Positions 8,298 through 16,716 of a stretch of 64,000 nt of DNA are shown here, piece after piece. How positions within the stretch are numbered: position 1 is the stretch's first letter; the number at the start of each line of letters is the position of its first letter. The DNA lies in the NCBI RefSeq assembly GCF_017654605.1, contig NZ_CP072113.1, positions 3,038,001 through 3,102,000 of the forward strand, in the 5' to 3' direction. The stretch is from Yimella sp. cx-51. Its GTDB lineage: Bacteria; Actinomycetota; Actinomycetes; Actinomycetales; Dermatophilaceae. The translations under genes were made by a program, and so were the position numbers. Under the pieces are notes generated by a model. The model saw only the letters and a program-made list of their open reading frames with translations. It was not told the DNA's origin and did not search any database.

Positions 8298-9212
8298 ATG
8301 AAGCGCGCTGCGGTGATCGTCAATCCGATCAAGATCAAGAATCTCGACCTGCTCCACCGTCAGGTGGAACGGGTCATGCGCGCGTACGCCTGGGCGCCGC
8401 CGATGTGGCTCGAGACCACGATCGAGGACCCCGGCTTCGGCCAGACCCAGGCAGCCCTGGACGCAGGCGTCGATCTCGTCGTCGCACTCGGCGGCGACGG
8501 CACGGTGCGCAATGTCTCGACGACGCTCGTCGACACCGGGGTGCCGCTGGCGATCCTGCCCGCCGGCACCGGCAACCTGCTGGCCCGCAACCTCGGTCTG
8601 CCGACGCACAACCGCAAGAACGCCCTGCGCTCAGCGCTGGCCGGCCGCAATCGCACCATCGACACGCTCAAGGTCGAGATCGACACCACCGGCGATGGCG
8701 AGTTCGACGACACCGCCACGTCGACGGTGATGACCGGCTGCGGCCTGGACGCGGAGATCATGGCCGACACCTCCGAGAAGCTGAAGGCGCGCGCGAGCTG
8801 GCTGGCCTATCCGCTGGCCGGAATGAAGTACGTGAACGCCGGGCTCACCCCGATGCGGGTGGCGCTGGACGACGGTCCGCTCAGCGAGCCGCGCGGCCTC
8901 ACCACCGTGATCGTGGGCAACTGCGGACGCCTGACCGGCGGGGTGCGCCTCATGCCGGACGCCTTGCCGGACGACGGCCTGCTCGATGTCATCGAACTCT
9001 CCGCCCGCCGGCTGCAGTGGGCGCGATTGGTCAGCCAGGTGCTGCGCGGATCCAACAAACCGACCGCGCAGGTGCGGCACCGCACCGGCACCCGCGTCCG
9101 CATCGAGTGCGAGACCCCGACCCGCGTCGAGATCGACGGCGAGGTGCACGACCACGCGCTGAACGTGGTCATCACGCTGCAGCCGCAGTCGTTGGTCGTG
9201 CGGGTGCCGTGA
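8298..9212 (+). CDS. Diacylglycerol/lipid kinase family protein
   Basis: The 304-residue protein has the DAGK catalytic domain, with VVALGGDGTVRNV (the ATP-binding GGDGT motif, about 61-67) and LPAGTGNLLARNLG. It is followed by the usual beta-rich second domain. Such soluble YegS/DgkB-type kinases phosphorylate diacylglycerol or related lipids at the membrane face. The ATG at 8298 matches the family N-terminus (KRAAVIVNPIK) and has CAGGCT nine bases upstream. The stop overlaps the start of the SRPBCC gene by 4 bases (GTGA), so they are coupled. Confidence 0.9.
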   Translation: MKRAAVIVNPIKIKNLDLLHRQVERVMRAYAWAPPMWLETTIEDPGFGQTQAALDAGVDLVVALGGDGTVRNVSTTLVDTGVPLAILPAGTGNLLARNLGLPTHNRKNALRSALAGRNRTIDTLKVEIDTTGDGEFDDTATSTVMTGCGLDAEIMADTSEKLKARASWLAYPLAGMKYVNAGLTPMRVALDDGPLSEPRGLTTVIVGNCGRLTGGVRLMPDALPDDGLLDVIELSARRLQWARLVSQVLRGSNKPTAQVRHRTGTRVRIECETPTRVEIDGEVHDHALNVVITLQPQSLVVRVP

Positions 9213-9667
9213 GCACTCGGATGGACGGCGTCTTCGTCTTCCACTCGCAGTTCCGCATCGATGCGCCGCCGCGGCGGGTCTTCGAGGTGTTGCACGACGT
9301 CGAGAACTGGCCGACCTGGTGGCCGCAGGTGCGCTCGGTGCGACCGATCGACGACATCAGCGGCTTCGTCGACATCCGCAGCCTGCTCCCGATCACGTTG
9401 CGGCTGAAGCTGATTGCTGAAGTGGACGACGCGCCCACCGGCATGCTCCGCGCTGGGTTGAGCGGCGACCTCACCGGCTGGACGCAGTTCGTCGTCCGGG
9501 GCGAGGGCGGCGCCACCAGCCTCATCTACGACCAGGAGGCCACCGTCACCAAGCCGGGCTTCTCCCACGTAGCAAGCCTCGGACGTCCCGTGCTCGTGCT
9601 CAACCATCGGTTGATGATGCGCCGGGGCATGGCCGGACTCCAGCGTCGGAGCCGGTCGACGCATTGA
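9209..9667 (+). CDS. SRPBCC (polyketide cyclase-like) family protein, altered C-terminus
   Basis: This 152-residue protein of the START/Bet v1-like superfamily has a typical opening, FRIDAPPRRVFEVLHDVENWPTWWP, forming a hydrophobic ligand pocket. The ligand is unknown. The GTG at 9209 overlaps the kinase stop (GTGA); an ATG at 9221 is the alternative. Its last residues (about GLQRRSRSTH) are read out of frame through the edge of a monooxygenase remnant. The original C-terminus therefore appears to have been replaced by a deletion junction near 9640-9660. Confidence 0.82.
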   Translation: MSTRMDGVFVFHSQFRIDAPPRRVFEVLHDVENWPTWWPQVRSVRPIDDISGFVDIRSLLPITLRLKLIAEVDDAPTGMLRAGLSGDLTGWTQFVVRGEGGATSLIYDQEATVTKPGFSHVASLGRPVLVLNHRLMMRRGMAGLQRRSRSTH

Positions 9668-10058
9668 GAAGGCCACCCGGGCCACCGTCGACCGCGCCAT
9701 CCCGGTGCAGGACGTCGGGCTCATCGCCGCGATCCAGCAGCGTCAGGTGGAGGTGGTCAGCACTGTCGAGCGCTTCGACGGCACCGACGTGGTGTTGGCC
9801 GACGGCTCCCGCATCCAACCCGACGTGGTGCTGCTCGCCACCGGCTACACCCATGGCCTCGAACCCCTCATCGGCCACCTTGGTGTGCTCGACGGGCACG
9901 GACGTCCGGTCGTCTCGCGTGGCCACCAGGCACCGTCGGCACCGGGCATGTGGTTCCTCGGTGACACCAACCCGATCTCGGGCAACCTGCGCATACTGCG
10001 CATCGATTCGGGGCGGATCGCGCACGCAATGGCGCACGTGCACCGCGCGTCGGTCTGA
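9657..10058 (+). pseudogene. C-terminal remnant of a flavin-dependent monooxygenase
   Basis: An open frame without a sensible start codon encodes the last third of an FAD/NAD(P)H monooxygenase of the FMO/CzcO type. It reads RRIEKATR...IPVQDVGLIAAI, the FATGY-equivalent VVLLATGYTHGLEPL, and a terminal NPISGNLR segment. The FAD and NADPH Rossmann motifs (about 250 residues) are absent. The frame begins inside the end of the SRPBCC gene. Internal ATGs exist (9705) but could yield only about 117 residues without a cofactor site, so it is called a remnant. Confidence 0.75.
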
Positions 10059-10166
10059 GCTGTTCGGCGACGGCCGACAACCGGGATCGCCGCTGATTCC
10101 CCGCGGACCGCTGCGACACGTACTCTGGACCCCGTCGCTGTTTGATGATCTGGGGGGACTGATCCG

Positions 10167-10925
10167 ATGCGCACTGCACTCGCAGCTGCCGCCGCTGCCA
10201 CTGTGCTGCTCACCGCGTGCGGGGGCGGCACCGACACCGCAACCGACCCGTCTGCGCCGACCGGCACCGGCACGTCCAGCGCCCCCAGAGGCACGGCCGC
10301 CTCGACGTCGACCACCTCGACCTCGAGCGCACCGACTTCTACGTCAAGCACGCCGACCTCGTCCACTTCGGGTGCGGCGGCCTCGACCGGCAGCAGCCCG
10401 ACGAGCACGAAGAAGAAGAGCAACCCCAGCGTGGTGCCCAAGCCCACCGGCTACGGCAAGGCGACCTCGATGGCGGCGACGCCGGGCAAGGGGTGCATCC
10501 CCACCCGCGTCGACGTGCCGAGCGTCGGCATCACCGAGCCGATCGTGGCGATGGGCACCAACGCCCAGGGCCAGATCTACCCGCCCGCCAAGACCACGAT
10601 GTGGTACAACAAGTCGCCCCAGCCAGGGGCGGCCGGCGTCTCCGTGGTGGCCGGCCATGTCACATATGACGGCCCGGACGACTTCTACGAGCTCGACCGC
10701 GTCGGCATGGGTGCACCGGTCACCATCAAGTGCAGCAACGGACGCACGATGCAGTGGCGCGTCACCGCCAAGCAGTCGGTCAACAAGACCGCCCTGCAGA
10801 CCGACGCCCGCGTGTGGGGCGGCTCGTCTAGCCCGGTGGTCGCACTCATCACCTGCGATCGTCAGTCGCCGATGAGCGGCGGGCACCACCTCAACAACTA
10901 CGTCGTGTGGGTGCGCCCGGCCTGA
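10167..10925 (+). CDS. Lipoprotein with class E/F-type sortase domain
   Basis: This 252-residue protein has a lipoprotein signal (VLLTAC, lipidated Cys18). A Thr/Ser-rich spacer follows to about residue 85, then a sortase domain. His164 in VVAGHVTYDGP and Cys230 in ALITCDRQSP occupy the catalytic His and Cys positions. The Arg expected about 12 residues after the Cys is replaced by Leu242 (GGHHLNNYVVW). Sortases join or trim surface proteins outside the membrane. The missing Arg means activity is uncertain. The gene stands alone, convergent with pheA. Confidence 0.82.
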   Translation: MRTALAAAAAATVLLTACGGGTDTATDPSAPTGTGTSSAPRGTAASTSTTSTSSAPTSTSSTPTSSTSGAAASTGSSPTSTKKKSNPSVVPKPTGYGKATSMAATPGKGCIPTRVDVPSVGITEPIVAMGTNAQGQIYPPAKTTMWYNKSPQPGAAGVSVVAGHVTYDGPDDFYELDRVGMGAPVTIKCSNGRTMQWRVTAKQSVNKTALQTDARVWGGSSSPVVALITCDRQSPMSGGHHLNNYVVWVRPA

Positions 10926-10931
10926 CCTGCC

Positions 10932-11867
10932 CTACTGGCGCAGGTCGTCCAACCAGGCGCGGGCGTTCGCGAAAGACGTGTCGGACGCACTCGGCACCAC
11001 CGAGGCGGCTCGGCGGTCAGCGCGCGGGTACGACCCGAAGAAACGCACGCGCGCCGCGACGCGGTGCAGCGACATGAGGGTTTCGGCGACGCGGGCGTCG
11101 TCGACGTGGCCCTCGAAGTCGATGGAGAAGCAGTAGTCGCCCATGGCGGCGCCGGTCGGACGCGATTCGAGCCGGGTCATGTTGATGCCGCGCGCGGCCA
11201 GCTGCTCGAGCAGTTCAAGCAGGCCACCGGAGTGGTCGTCGTGCTGGAAGAGCATGATCGTCGTCTTGTCGGCGCCGGTCGCCTCGGGCAGCCGGCCCGG
11301 GCCGGAGACCAGGACGAAGCGGGTGACGGCCGCGGCGTTGTCACCGATGTGCTCGGCCAGCACGTCCAGTCCGAAGGTGTCGGCCGCCATCCGCGCGCAC
11401 ACCGCGGCGTCATAGGGCACCTCCGCGCTGCTGCCGAGTGCCTCGGCGGCAGCGGCGGTCGAAAGAGTGGGGACGTACGCGGCGTCCGGCGCGTTGGCGG
11501 CCATCCAACCGCGCACCTGCGGCCAGGCGTGTGAGTGGGAGCCGACGGCCCGTACGTCGGCCAGGCTCGTGCCGGGCCGCACGGCCAGCACGAAGGTGAT
11601 CGGCACCAGCACCTCGGCACGGATGAAGAGCGAATCACGGGCGTTGAGCGCGTCGAGGGTGGCCGAGACGCCACCTTCGACGGAGTTCTCGATCGGCACC
11701 ATGCCGTAGTCGACCTCGCCGGCCAGCACCGCATCGAGCACCGCGGGCACGGTGGAGAACGGCTTCGACTCATCGAGTTTCGTTGTGGTGTCGACGGATT
11801 CGAGATAGCTCGCGAGCGCCGCCTGGCTGAAGGTGCCGCGCGGGCCGAAGTAGCCGTAGGTGGTCAT
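10932..11867 (-). CDS. pheA: Prephenate dehydratase
   Basis: The 311-residue monofunctional enzyme converts prephenate to phenylpyruvate for phenylalanine synthesis. The N-terminus TYGYFGPRGTFSQAAL and VPIENSVEGGVSATLD mark the catalytic domain. A C-terminal ACT domain (GGLLELLEQLAARGINMTRLESRP) is the phenylalanine-sensing regulatory part. There is no chorismate mutase fusion. Its ATG overlaps the stop of the upstream DUF4446 gene by 4 bases. It ends 6 bases from the convergent sortase gene. Confidence 0.95.
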   Translation of the reverse strand: MTTYGYFGPRGTFSQAALASYLESVDTTTKLDESKPFSTVPAVLDAVLAGEVDYGMVPIENSVEGGVSATLDALNARDSLFIRAEVLVPITFVLAVRPGTSLADVRAVGSHSHAWPQVRGWMAANAPDAAYVPTLSTAAAAEALGSSAEVPYDAAVCARMAADTFGLDVLAEHIGDNAAAVTRFVLVSGPGRLPEATGADKTTIMLFQHDDHSGGLLELLEQLAARGINMTRLESRPTGAAMGDYCFSIDFEGHVDDARVAETLMSLHRVAARVRFFGSYPRADRRAASVVPSASDTSFANARAWLDDLRQ

Positions 11868-12349
11868 GCGTTGTCCTTGTCGCTTCGTGCTGCCGCGAGA
11901 GCTTGGCGCTCCTCGGGCGTGAGGGTGATCTCGCTGCGTCCGTCGATCACGCCTTTGGCATAGGTGCGCGATTCGCCGCGGGCGTGGATCGAACTGATCA
12001 CCAGGCCGTCGCCGGCGTCGTCCAGGATCGCTGCCGAGAACGACAATCGTCCGCCCATGTCGCCGAACGCGTCGTAACGCACCACCGACACGTGTCGCAG
12101 ACCGGCGGCGACGTGGTCGAGCACGCCGTCGACGCGTCCACCGAGGGCGGTGACGCGTTGGTCGAGGGCGCTGATGCGGTCGTGCTCGGCGCGGACGACG
12201 GCGCTCACGTCGTGATCTCGTTCGGGATGACCCCAGAGCACTTCGAAGTTGCGTTGCACCGCGCGCAGCCGAAGCACCGCCACCGCAGCCGCCAGGAGCG
12301 CGAGCACGGCGACGACGAGGGCGATCAGCGCCACCGCGGTCGAGGTCAC
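11864..12349 (-). CDS. DUF4446 family membrane-anchored protein
   Basis: The 161-residue protein has one N-terminal transmembrane helix (about 5-28), a coiled-coil-like stretch (HDRISALDQRVTALGGRVDGV), and the DUF4446 hallmark VSVVRYDAFGDMGGRLSFS. It ends with SRTYAKGVIDGRSEI. The function of the family is not established. It precedes pheA with a 4-base overlap, a pairing common in actinobacteria. Confidence 0.85.
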   Translation of the reverse strand: MTSTAVALIALVVAVLALLAAAVAVLRLRAVQRNFEVLWGHPERDHDVSAVVRAEHDRISALDQRVTALGGRVDGVLDHVAAGLRHVSVVRYDAFGDMGGRLSFSAAILDDAGDGLVISSIHARGESRTYAKGVIDGRSEITLTPEERQALAAARSDKDNA

Positions 12350-12421
12350 CTGGGCAGACTAACCAGTGGCTCGCGGGCGGGGCCGAGCGACGACGATTTC
12401 GTGGACGCCGCCGATCGCGCC

Positions 12422-12427
12422 TAGCCT
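12422..12427 (+). promoter_or_regulatory. -10 element of the GDT1-family gene
   Basis: TAGCCT ends nine bases before the ATG at 12437, with no ribosome-binding site between them, consistent with a leaderless or nearly leaderless transcript. Confidence 0.5.
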
Positions 12428-12436
12428 GGGTGCGCC

Positions 12437-13066
12437 ATGGATCTTGCCCTTGCCCTCACGGTCTTCACCACGCTGTTCGTGCTCGAACTGCCCGACAAGA
12501 CCTTCATCGCCACCCTCGTGCTGTCGACCCGCTACCGCCCGTTGTTGGTGTGGATCGGCGTTACAGCAGCTTTCCTGGTGCAGACGATCGTGGCCGTGGC
12601 CTTCGGTGGTTTGCTGTCGCGGCTGCCGAAGGAACCCGTCCAGGCGGTGGTCATGGTGCTCTTCCTGGTCGCGGGGTTCCTGCTGCTGCGGGGCGCGTCC
12701 AAGGCGCAGGACGAGGGGGCCGAGGCCGAGGAGGAATTCGGCGCCAAGTCGACCAAGAGCGCCGTGGGCTGGCATGCGATCACCACGAGCTTCCTGATCC
12801 TCTTCCTCGCCGAGTGGGGAGACCTGTCGCAGCTGGCCACCGCCGGTTTCGTGGCGCGCGGCGGCGACGCGCTCTCCGTCGGTGTCGGTGCCTTCCTGGC
12901 CCTGGCCCTGGTCTCCGGCCTGGCAGCGCTCCTGGGTCGCACGTTGCTCACCCGCATTCCGCTGGCCACGATCCGCCGCGTCGCCGGCTGCATCTGCCTC
13001 TTCTTCGCCGCGACGATGGCGCTGCAACTGGCGGGCGTCGACATGCCGGGCTGGCTGCCGGTCTGA
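12437..13066 (+). CDS. GDT1/TMEM165 (UPF0016) family cation transporter
   Basis: The 209-residue membrane protein has six predicted helices in two inverted halves. Each half carries the family motif: ELPDKT at about residues 17-22 and EWGDLS in the second half (compare E-x-G-D-K/R-T/S). An acidic loop (QDEGAEAEEEFGAKS) separates the halves. Relatives export Mn2+ or exchange Ca2+/Mn2+ for protons, so manganese export is the likely role. The first motif has Pro in place of Gly. Confidence 0.88.
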   Translation: MDLALALTVFTTLFVLELPDKTFIATLVLSTRYRPLLVWIGVTAAFLVQTIVAVAFGGLLSRLPKEPVQAVVMVLFLVAGFLLLRGASKAQDEGAEAEEEFGAKSTKSAVGWHAITTSFLILFLAEWGDLSQLATAGFVARGGDALSVGVGAFLALALVSGLAALLGRTLLTRIPLATIRRVAGCICLFFAATMALQLAGVDMPGWLPV

Positions 13067-13128
13067 TCCGTATCCACCTTGTGACCCGAGCGGACATCTT
13101 CGATTCGGGGCGCAGGTGCGCCGGACCG

Positions 13129-13134
13129 TAGTCT
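13129..13134 (+). promoter_or_regulatory. -10 element of the first GRFYGMGN membrane gene
   Basis: TAGTCT ends six bases before the ATG at 13141, fitting the leaderless pattern seen across the window. Confidence 0.5.
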
Positions 13135-13140
13135 GGCCGG

Positions 13141-15252
13141 ATGCTCCGCCGCTGGATACTCATCACCGCTTTCACGGTGATGGCTGTCATGGCGGCGTCG
13201 ATCACCTGGTCGGTGCTCCAAGCCCGACCCCCGGTGCAATCCATCGGTGAGCAACGGGGGCCGCTGATCGTGGTCTCCGCCCCACGGCTGACCTTCGACG
13301 ACACCCCGGCGGCCCGCACGTCCGCACTCTGGACGCTGGCACGCAGCGGTGCGGTCGGGGCGATGACCACCCGCGGGCTATCCGATCACAGTTGTTCGGC
13401 GCAGAGCTGGCTGTCACTGTCGGCGGGCGTCCGCACGAGCTTGTGGAAACCGGTCAACGCGGCGCCTCCCGGGCAGAGAGCCGAGTGTCCGCAGGCCCCC
13501 GAGCCCACCCCCATCGGGGCCGGAGTCGCGCAGTTCTCCGACTGGCCGGCATGGCGCAAGGCGACGCTGGCCCGCACTCAGGCGGCTGACATCGGACGGC
13601 TCGCCGGCGACCTCGCGCCCATCGGCGGTCCGACCTGCATCACCGCCGCCGGCCGGGCTGCGGCCGTCGGCGCCTCCGATCGCAATGGCTTCGTCTCCAA
13701 CTACGTCGCTGATCCCCGCCGGGTCGACTTCAACGCCTGCGACATCACCTTCGTCAGCCTGAATTCGCCGGACGAGGCCTTCTTCACCCATCTCCTGCAG
13801 AACGCCCCGCCGCAGTCGACGATCGTCGTCGGGTCGTTCGCTGACGACGACGGCCCCGAACGGCTGCACCCCGTGGTGATCGCCGGGCCCGGCGTGGCCC
13901 ACGGTCTGCTCACCTCGGGCTCCACACGGCAGCGGGGCATCGTGCAGTTGGTCGACCTGTCGGCCTTCATGCTCACCCGACTCGGCGACAAGGCGCCCCA
14001 ACTCCCGGAGGCGCGCAACCTGCTGGTGCAGCCCTCCGGTAGCCCGACCACGCCCATCCTGCGCAGCGGCGAGATCAGCCACGCGCTGCAGGTTGAGCAC
14101 GGATTCGTCCGGCAGTTCATCATCACCTTCTACTGCCTGGTGGTGGCCTTCCTCACCCTCGGATGGGGCGCCGTCCTGGCCGCGCGCCGCGCGCATCGAC
14201 CAGTGGTGCAACGGGCCGCGCACCGCTTCGTGTCATTCATCGCGTCCACGGCTGTGGCCATGCCGGTGGCCACCTTCATCGTCAACGCCCTGCCCTGGTG
14301 GCGCCATGACCGCCCCCGCCTAGCGCTCGGGCTAGGGGTCGGCGTGATCGCGGTGGCACTCGCGTTGGTCGCCCTGCTCGGCCCGTGGCGACGCTGGATG
14401 GGCGGCTCCATGGCCGCGCTGTGTCTCGTCACCGGCGGCGTGATCGCGCTCGACGTCACCCACGGCGACGACCTGCAACTGCTGTCGATGCTCGGCCTGC
14501 AGCCGGTCTACGGCGGTCGCTTCTACGGCATGGGCAATGTAGCCTTCGCGTTGCTCGCGACGTCAGCGCTGATGTTCGCCGCCATCGTGGCCAGCCCTCT
14601 GACCCGGGGCGGCCGCGGCCGCCACGGCCTCGCCGCGCTGACCGTCGCCCTGGTGGGGGCAGCCACCGTCGTCGTCGACGCCTACCCCGGTTGGGGCGCG
14701 GACGGCGGTGGTCCGGTCGCGCTGCTGCCGGCGTTCGCCTACCTCACCATCAACGCCGCCGGATGGACGCTCACCTGGGTGCGCTTCTTCCTGCTCTCGG
14801 CGGCAGGGGCCGCCATCGTCATCGGCATGGCCGCGCTGGACTACCTGCGCGGTCCGGCCGAACGAACCCACCTCGGCGACTTCTTCGCGCAGGTGCGGCA
14901 GAACGGCGATTTCGGTCGGGCACAACGCATCTGGCAAGCCAACTGGAACATGCTGACGTCCACGCCCTTGGCCCTGCTGGTGCCGGTGATCCTGATCGTG
15001 TTGATCTACGCGTTGCTGCGTCCGCAGTCGGTGCTCGGCGCGCCGCTGCAACCGATTTTCGAGCGCATGCCGGTGCTGCGCAACGGCATGGCCGCGGTGA
15101 CGGTGTGCTGGCTGATGGGCTTCCTGATCAACGACTCGGGGACGGCGATTCCGCCTGCGGGCCTGATGCTGCTGGCTCCAATGGTGCTGATGCAGCGCGC
15201 GCGGATCGCTGCCAACCCCCGACCAGCAGCAGAGCCGCCAGCGCAGCAATGA
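13141..15252 (+). CDS. Polytopic membrane protein with phosphatase-like outer domain (paralogue 1)
   Basis: This 703-residue protein has an N-terminal membrane anchor (8-25), an outer domain (about 35-315) and then about ten transmembrane helices. The outer domain has features of the alkaline-phosphatase superfamily: IVVSAPRLTFDD, CSAQSWLSLSAG (84-97), and AGPGVAHG...IVQLVDLSAFML. Polar motifs sit among the helices: GGRFYGMGN (about 457-465), YPGWGADGGGP and INDSG. The same set occurs in the paralogue at 16717. The architecture recalls GPI ethanolamine-phosphate transferases, but this is inference. Its last 125 bases overlap the convergent mannosyltransferase gene. Confidence 0.85.
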   Translation: MLRRWILITAFTVMAVMAASITWSVLQARPPVQSIGEQRGPLIVVSAPRLTFDDTPAARTSALWTLARSGAVGAMTTRGLSDHSCSAQSWLSLSAGVRTSLWKPVNAAPPGQRAECPQAPEPTPIGAGVAQFSDWPAWRKATLARTQAADIGRLAGDLAPIGGPTCITAAGRAAAVGASDRNGFVSNYVADPRRVDFNACDITFVSLNSPDEAFFTHLLQNAPPQSTIVVGSFADDDGPERLHPVVIAGPGVAHGLLTSGSTRQRGIVQLVDLSAFMLTRLGDKAPQLPEARNLLVQPSGSPTTPILRSGEISHALQVEHGFVRQFIITFYCLVVAFLTLGWGAVLAARRAHRPVVQRAAHRFVSFIASTAVAMPVATFIVNALPWWRHDRPRLALGLGVGVIAVALALVALLGPWRRWMGGSMAALCLVTGGVIALDVTHGDDLQLLSMLGLQPVYGGRFYGMGNVAFALLATSALMFAAIVASPLTRGGRGRHGLAALTVALVGAATVVVDAYPGWGADGGGPVALLPAFAYLTINAAGWTLTWVRFFLLSAAGAAIVIGMAALDYLRGPAERTHLGDFFAQVRQNGDFGRAQRIWQANWNMLTSTPLALLVPVILIVLIYALLRPQSVLGAPLQPIFERMPVLRNGMAAVTVCWLMGFLINDSGTAIPPAGLMLLAPMVLMQRARIAANPRPAAEPPAQQ

Positions 15253-16402
15253 CATAGCTGTTGGCCAGCAGTTGCAGCCCTGGGTTGAGCGGCCAATGGT
15301 TGTCGAACTCACCCGGGGAGCCCATGCCCCAGTAGCCCCACCAGGGCCACTTGAGCAGGTAGACCACGAAGAGCACACCGATCGCTGCCCACCGTGTGCG
15401 TGAGCGTCCGGCCAAGACGACCAGCGAGGCGAAGACGACGAGCATCCAGTCGTGGTGATGGATCCACGACACCGGCGAGATCAGCAGCGCGATGAGACCC
15501 ACCACCCCGGTGGCGGTCACCGGGCTACGCCGGGCGTGTGCCTCCGACGCGATCCGCATGCCGACCACCAGCACGAGCGCGACCAGCGCGAGCCAGATCA
15601 GCGAGCCGATCGTGTTGTTGCCGTGCAGCCGGTAGATCATGCCGCGCAGCGACTGGTTGCTCACGCCGTCGTTGTTGCCCAGCCGCTCGGGGTCAAGCAG
15701 CGCACCGAACCAGAAATCGAGGGAGTTCTGCAGATCCATGGCCGCAGCGAAGAGGGTGACCCCGGCCGCGGTGGCCATCGAGGTCCAGAACGCCCGCCAC
15801 TGCCGGGTGACCGCGAGGTAGACGATGAAGATCGCCGGGGTGAGTTTGATTGCGGCGGCCAGACCGATGAGCACGCCGTAGGGGACTCGGCGCAGCGGCC
15901 GCCACCGGGTGAGATCGGCCAGGACGAGAAAGACCAGGAACGCGTCCACCTGACCGAACCGGAAACCGTCCGACACCGGCAGGAGGTGGAAGCCCACCGC
16001 GACTGCGGCGCCGAAGCTGAGCGGACGCCACCACTGCGGACGGGTCCACCAGCGAGCACCGACGATCCACACGATCGCGATATTGGTCAGGGCTTGGAGG
16101 ACGTACCAGATCCAGCCGACCAGCTTGAACGGCACGAGCGCCAACGGCACCGCGAGCATCGAGGAGAACGGCGGGTAAGTGAAGGGCAACAACTGCGGCG
16201 GCGGCGTGACCGTCTCGTAGATCGGCCGGCCCTTCAAGTGTGAGATGCCGGCGTTGCGGTAGACCTCCAGGTCGACCTGCCACCGTCCCGGTCGGGCGTC
16301 GATCAGGTGCAACCAGACCAGCGGTGCGATCGAGGCCAGGATCAGCAGGACGGCACCGGCCCAGGCAAGGCGTCGCTTGTCGGTGTCGGTCACGGGGCTC
16401 AT
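15128..16402 (-). CDS. GT87-type polyprenol-phosphomannose-dependent mannosyltransferase
   Basis: The 424-residue protein has about ten membrane helices and the GT-C pattern. An early acidic motif, WQVDLEVYRNAG, lies in the first outer loop, followed by PFTYPPFSSMLAVPLALV (family hallmark TYPP). Such enzymes add mannose from polyprenyl-phosphate-mannose to glycolipids or glycans outside the membrane. The ATG at 16402 was chosen because the TM helix and family N-terminus follow it directly. Its 3' end overlaps the end of the rightward gene by 125 bp. Confidence 0.86.
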   Translation of the reverse strand: MSPVTDTDKRRLAWAGAVLLILASIAPLVWLHLIDARPGRWQVDLEVYRNAGISHLKGRPIYETVTPPPQLLPFTYPPFSSMLAVPLALVPFKLVGWIWYVLQALTNIAIVWIVGARWWTRPQWWRPLSFGAAVAVGFHLLPVSDGFRFGQVDAFLVFLVLADLTRWRPLRRVPYGVLIGLAAAIKLTPAIFIVYLAVTRQWRAFWTSMATAAGVTLFAAAMDLQNSLDFWFGALLDPERLGNNDGVSNQSLRGMIYRLHGNNTIGSLIWLALVALVLVVGMRIASEAHARRSPVTATGVVGLIALLISPVSWIHHHDWMLVVFASLVVLAGRSRTRWAAIGVLFVVYLLKWPWWGYWGMGSPGEFDNHWPLNPGLQLLANSYVIAALAALLLVGGWQRSARAASAPLEPAASGPQAESPSPSR

Positions 16403-16445
16403 TGTGCCTGGCGTCAGGCGTTCCGGCTGGCAGGCGTCCCCGGCG

Positions 16446-16534
16446 CAAACGCGGCCTTTCCTCGCAAACGCGCTAGCTGCAACCGCCGCGCCCGTGAACA
16501 AGGGCCGCATCTGCCGCTGGAAGGGCCGCGTTTG
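16446..16534. repeat. Intergenic terminal-inverted-repeat element, copy 1 of 2
   Basis: This 89-bp unit begins CAAACGCGGCCTTTCC and ends GGAAGGGCCGCGTTTG, 16-bp terminal inverted repeats with one mismatch. The core contains CAAACGCGCTAGCTGCAACC. It carries no coding sequence and lies between divergent genes. A second 89-bp copy follows 63 bp later. Confidence 0.85.
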
Positions 16535-16597
16535 TCGACCCGGCCACCCACATCGCCCACCTCTCGCGCAACGGACGTCCCCGCTCGCCCCTCCCCA

Positions 16598-16686
16598 CAA
16601 ACGCGGCCCTCCTTCACAAACGCGCTAGCTGCAACCGCCGCACCCGTGAACAAAGGCCGCACATCTGGCTGGAAGGGCCGCGTTTG
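16598..16686. repeat. Intergenic terminal-inverted-repeat element, copy 2 of 2
   Basis: This 89-bp unit is aligned base for base with copy 1: CAAACGCGGCCCTCCTT at the left, the same CAAACGCGCTAGCTGCAACC core, and TGGAAGGGCCGCGTTTG at the right. The two differ at a handful of sites. It stops 18 bases before the -10 element of the next gene. Confidence 0.85.
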
Positions 16687-16703
16687 CGGACGGGCGCGCC
16701 ACG

Positions 16704-16709
16704 TAGCCT
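16704..16709 (+). promoter_or_regulatory. -10 element of the second GRFYGMGN membrane gene
   Basis: TAGCCT ends seven bases before the ATG at 16717, and no Shine-Dalgarno sequence is present. The matching -35 region would fall inside the right terminus of the repeat element ending at 16686. Confidence 0.55.
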
Positions 16710-16716
16710 GTTCGCC

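Noticed and set aside
16446-16686. CRISPR-like repeats
   Set aside because: Only two long units with inverted termini are present, with no regular spacers and no cas genes nearby.
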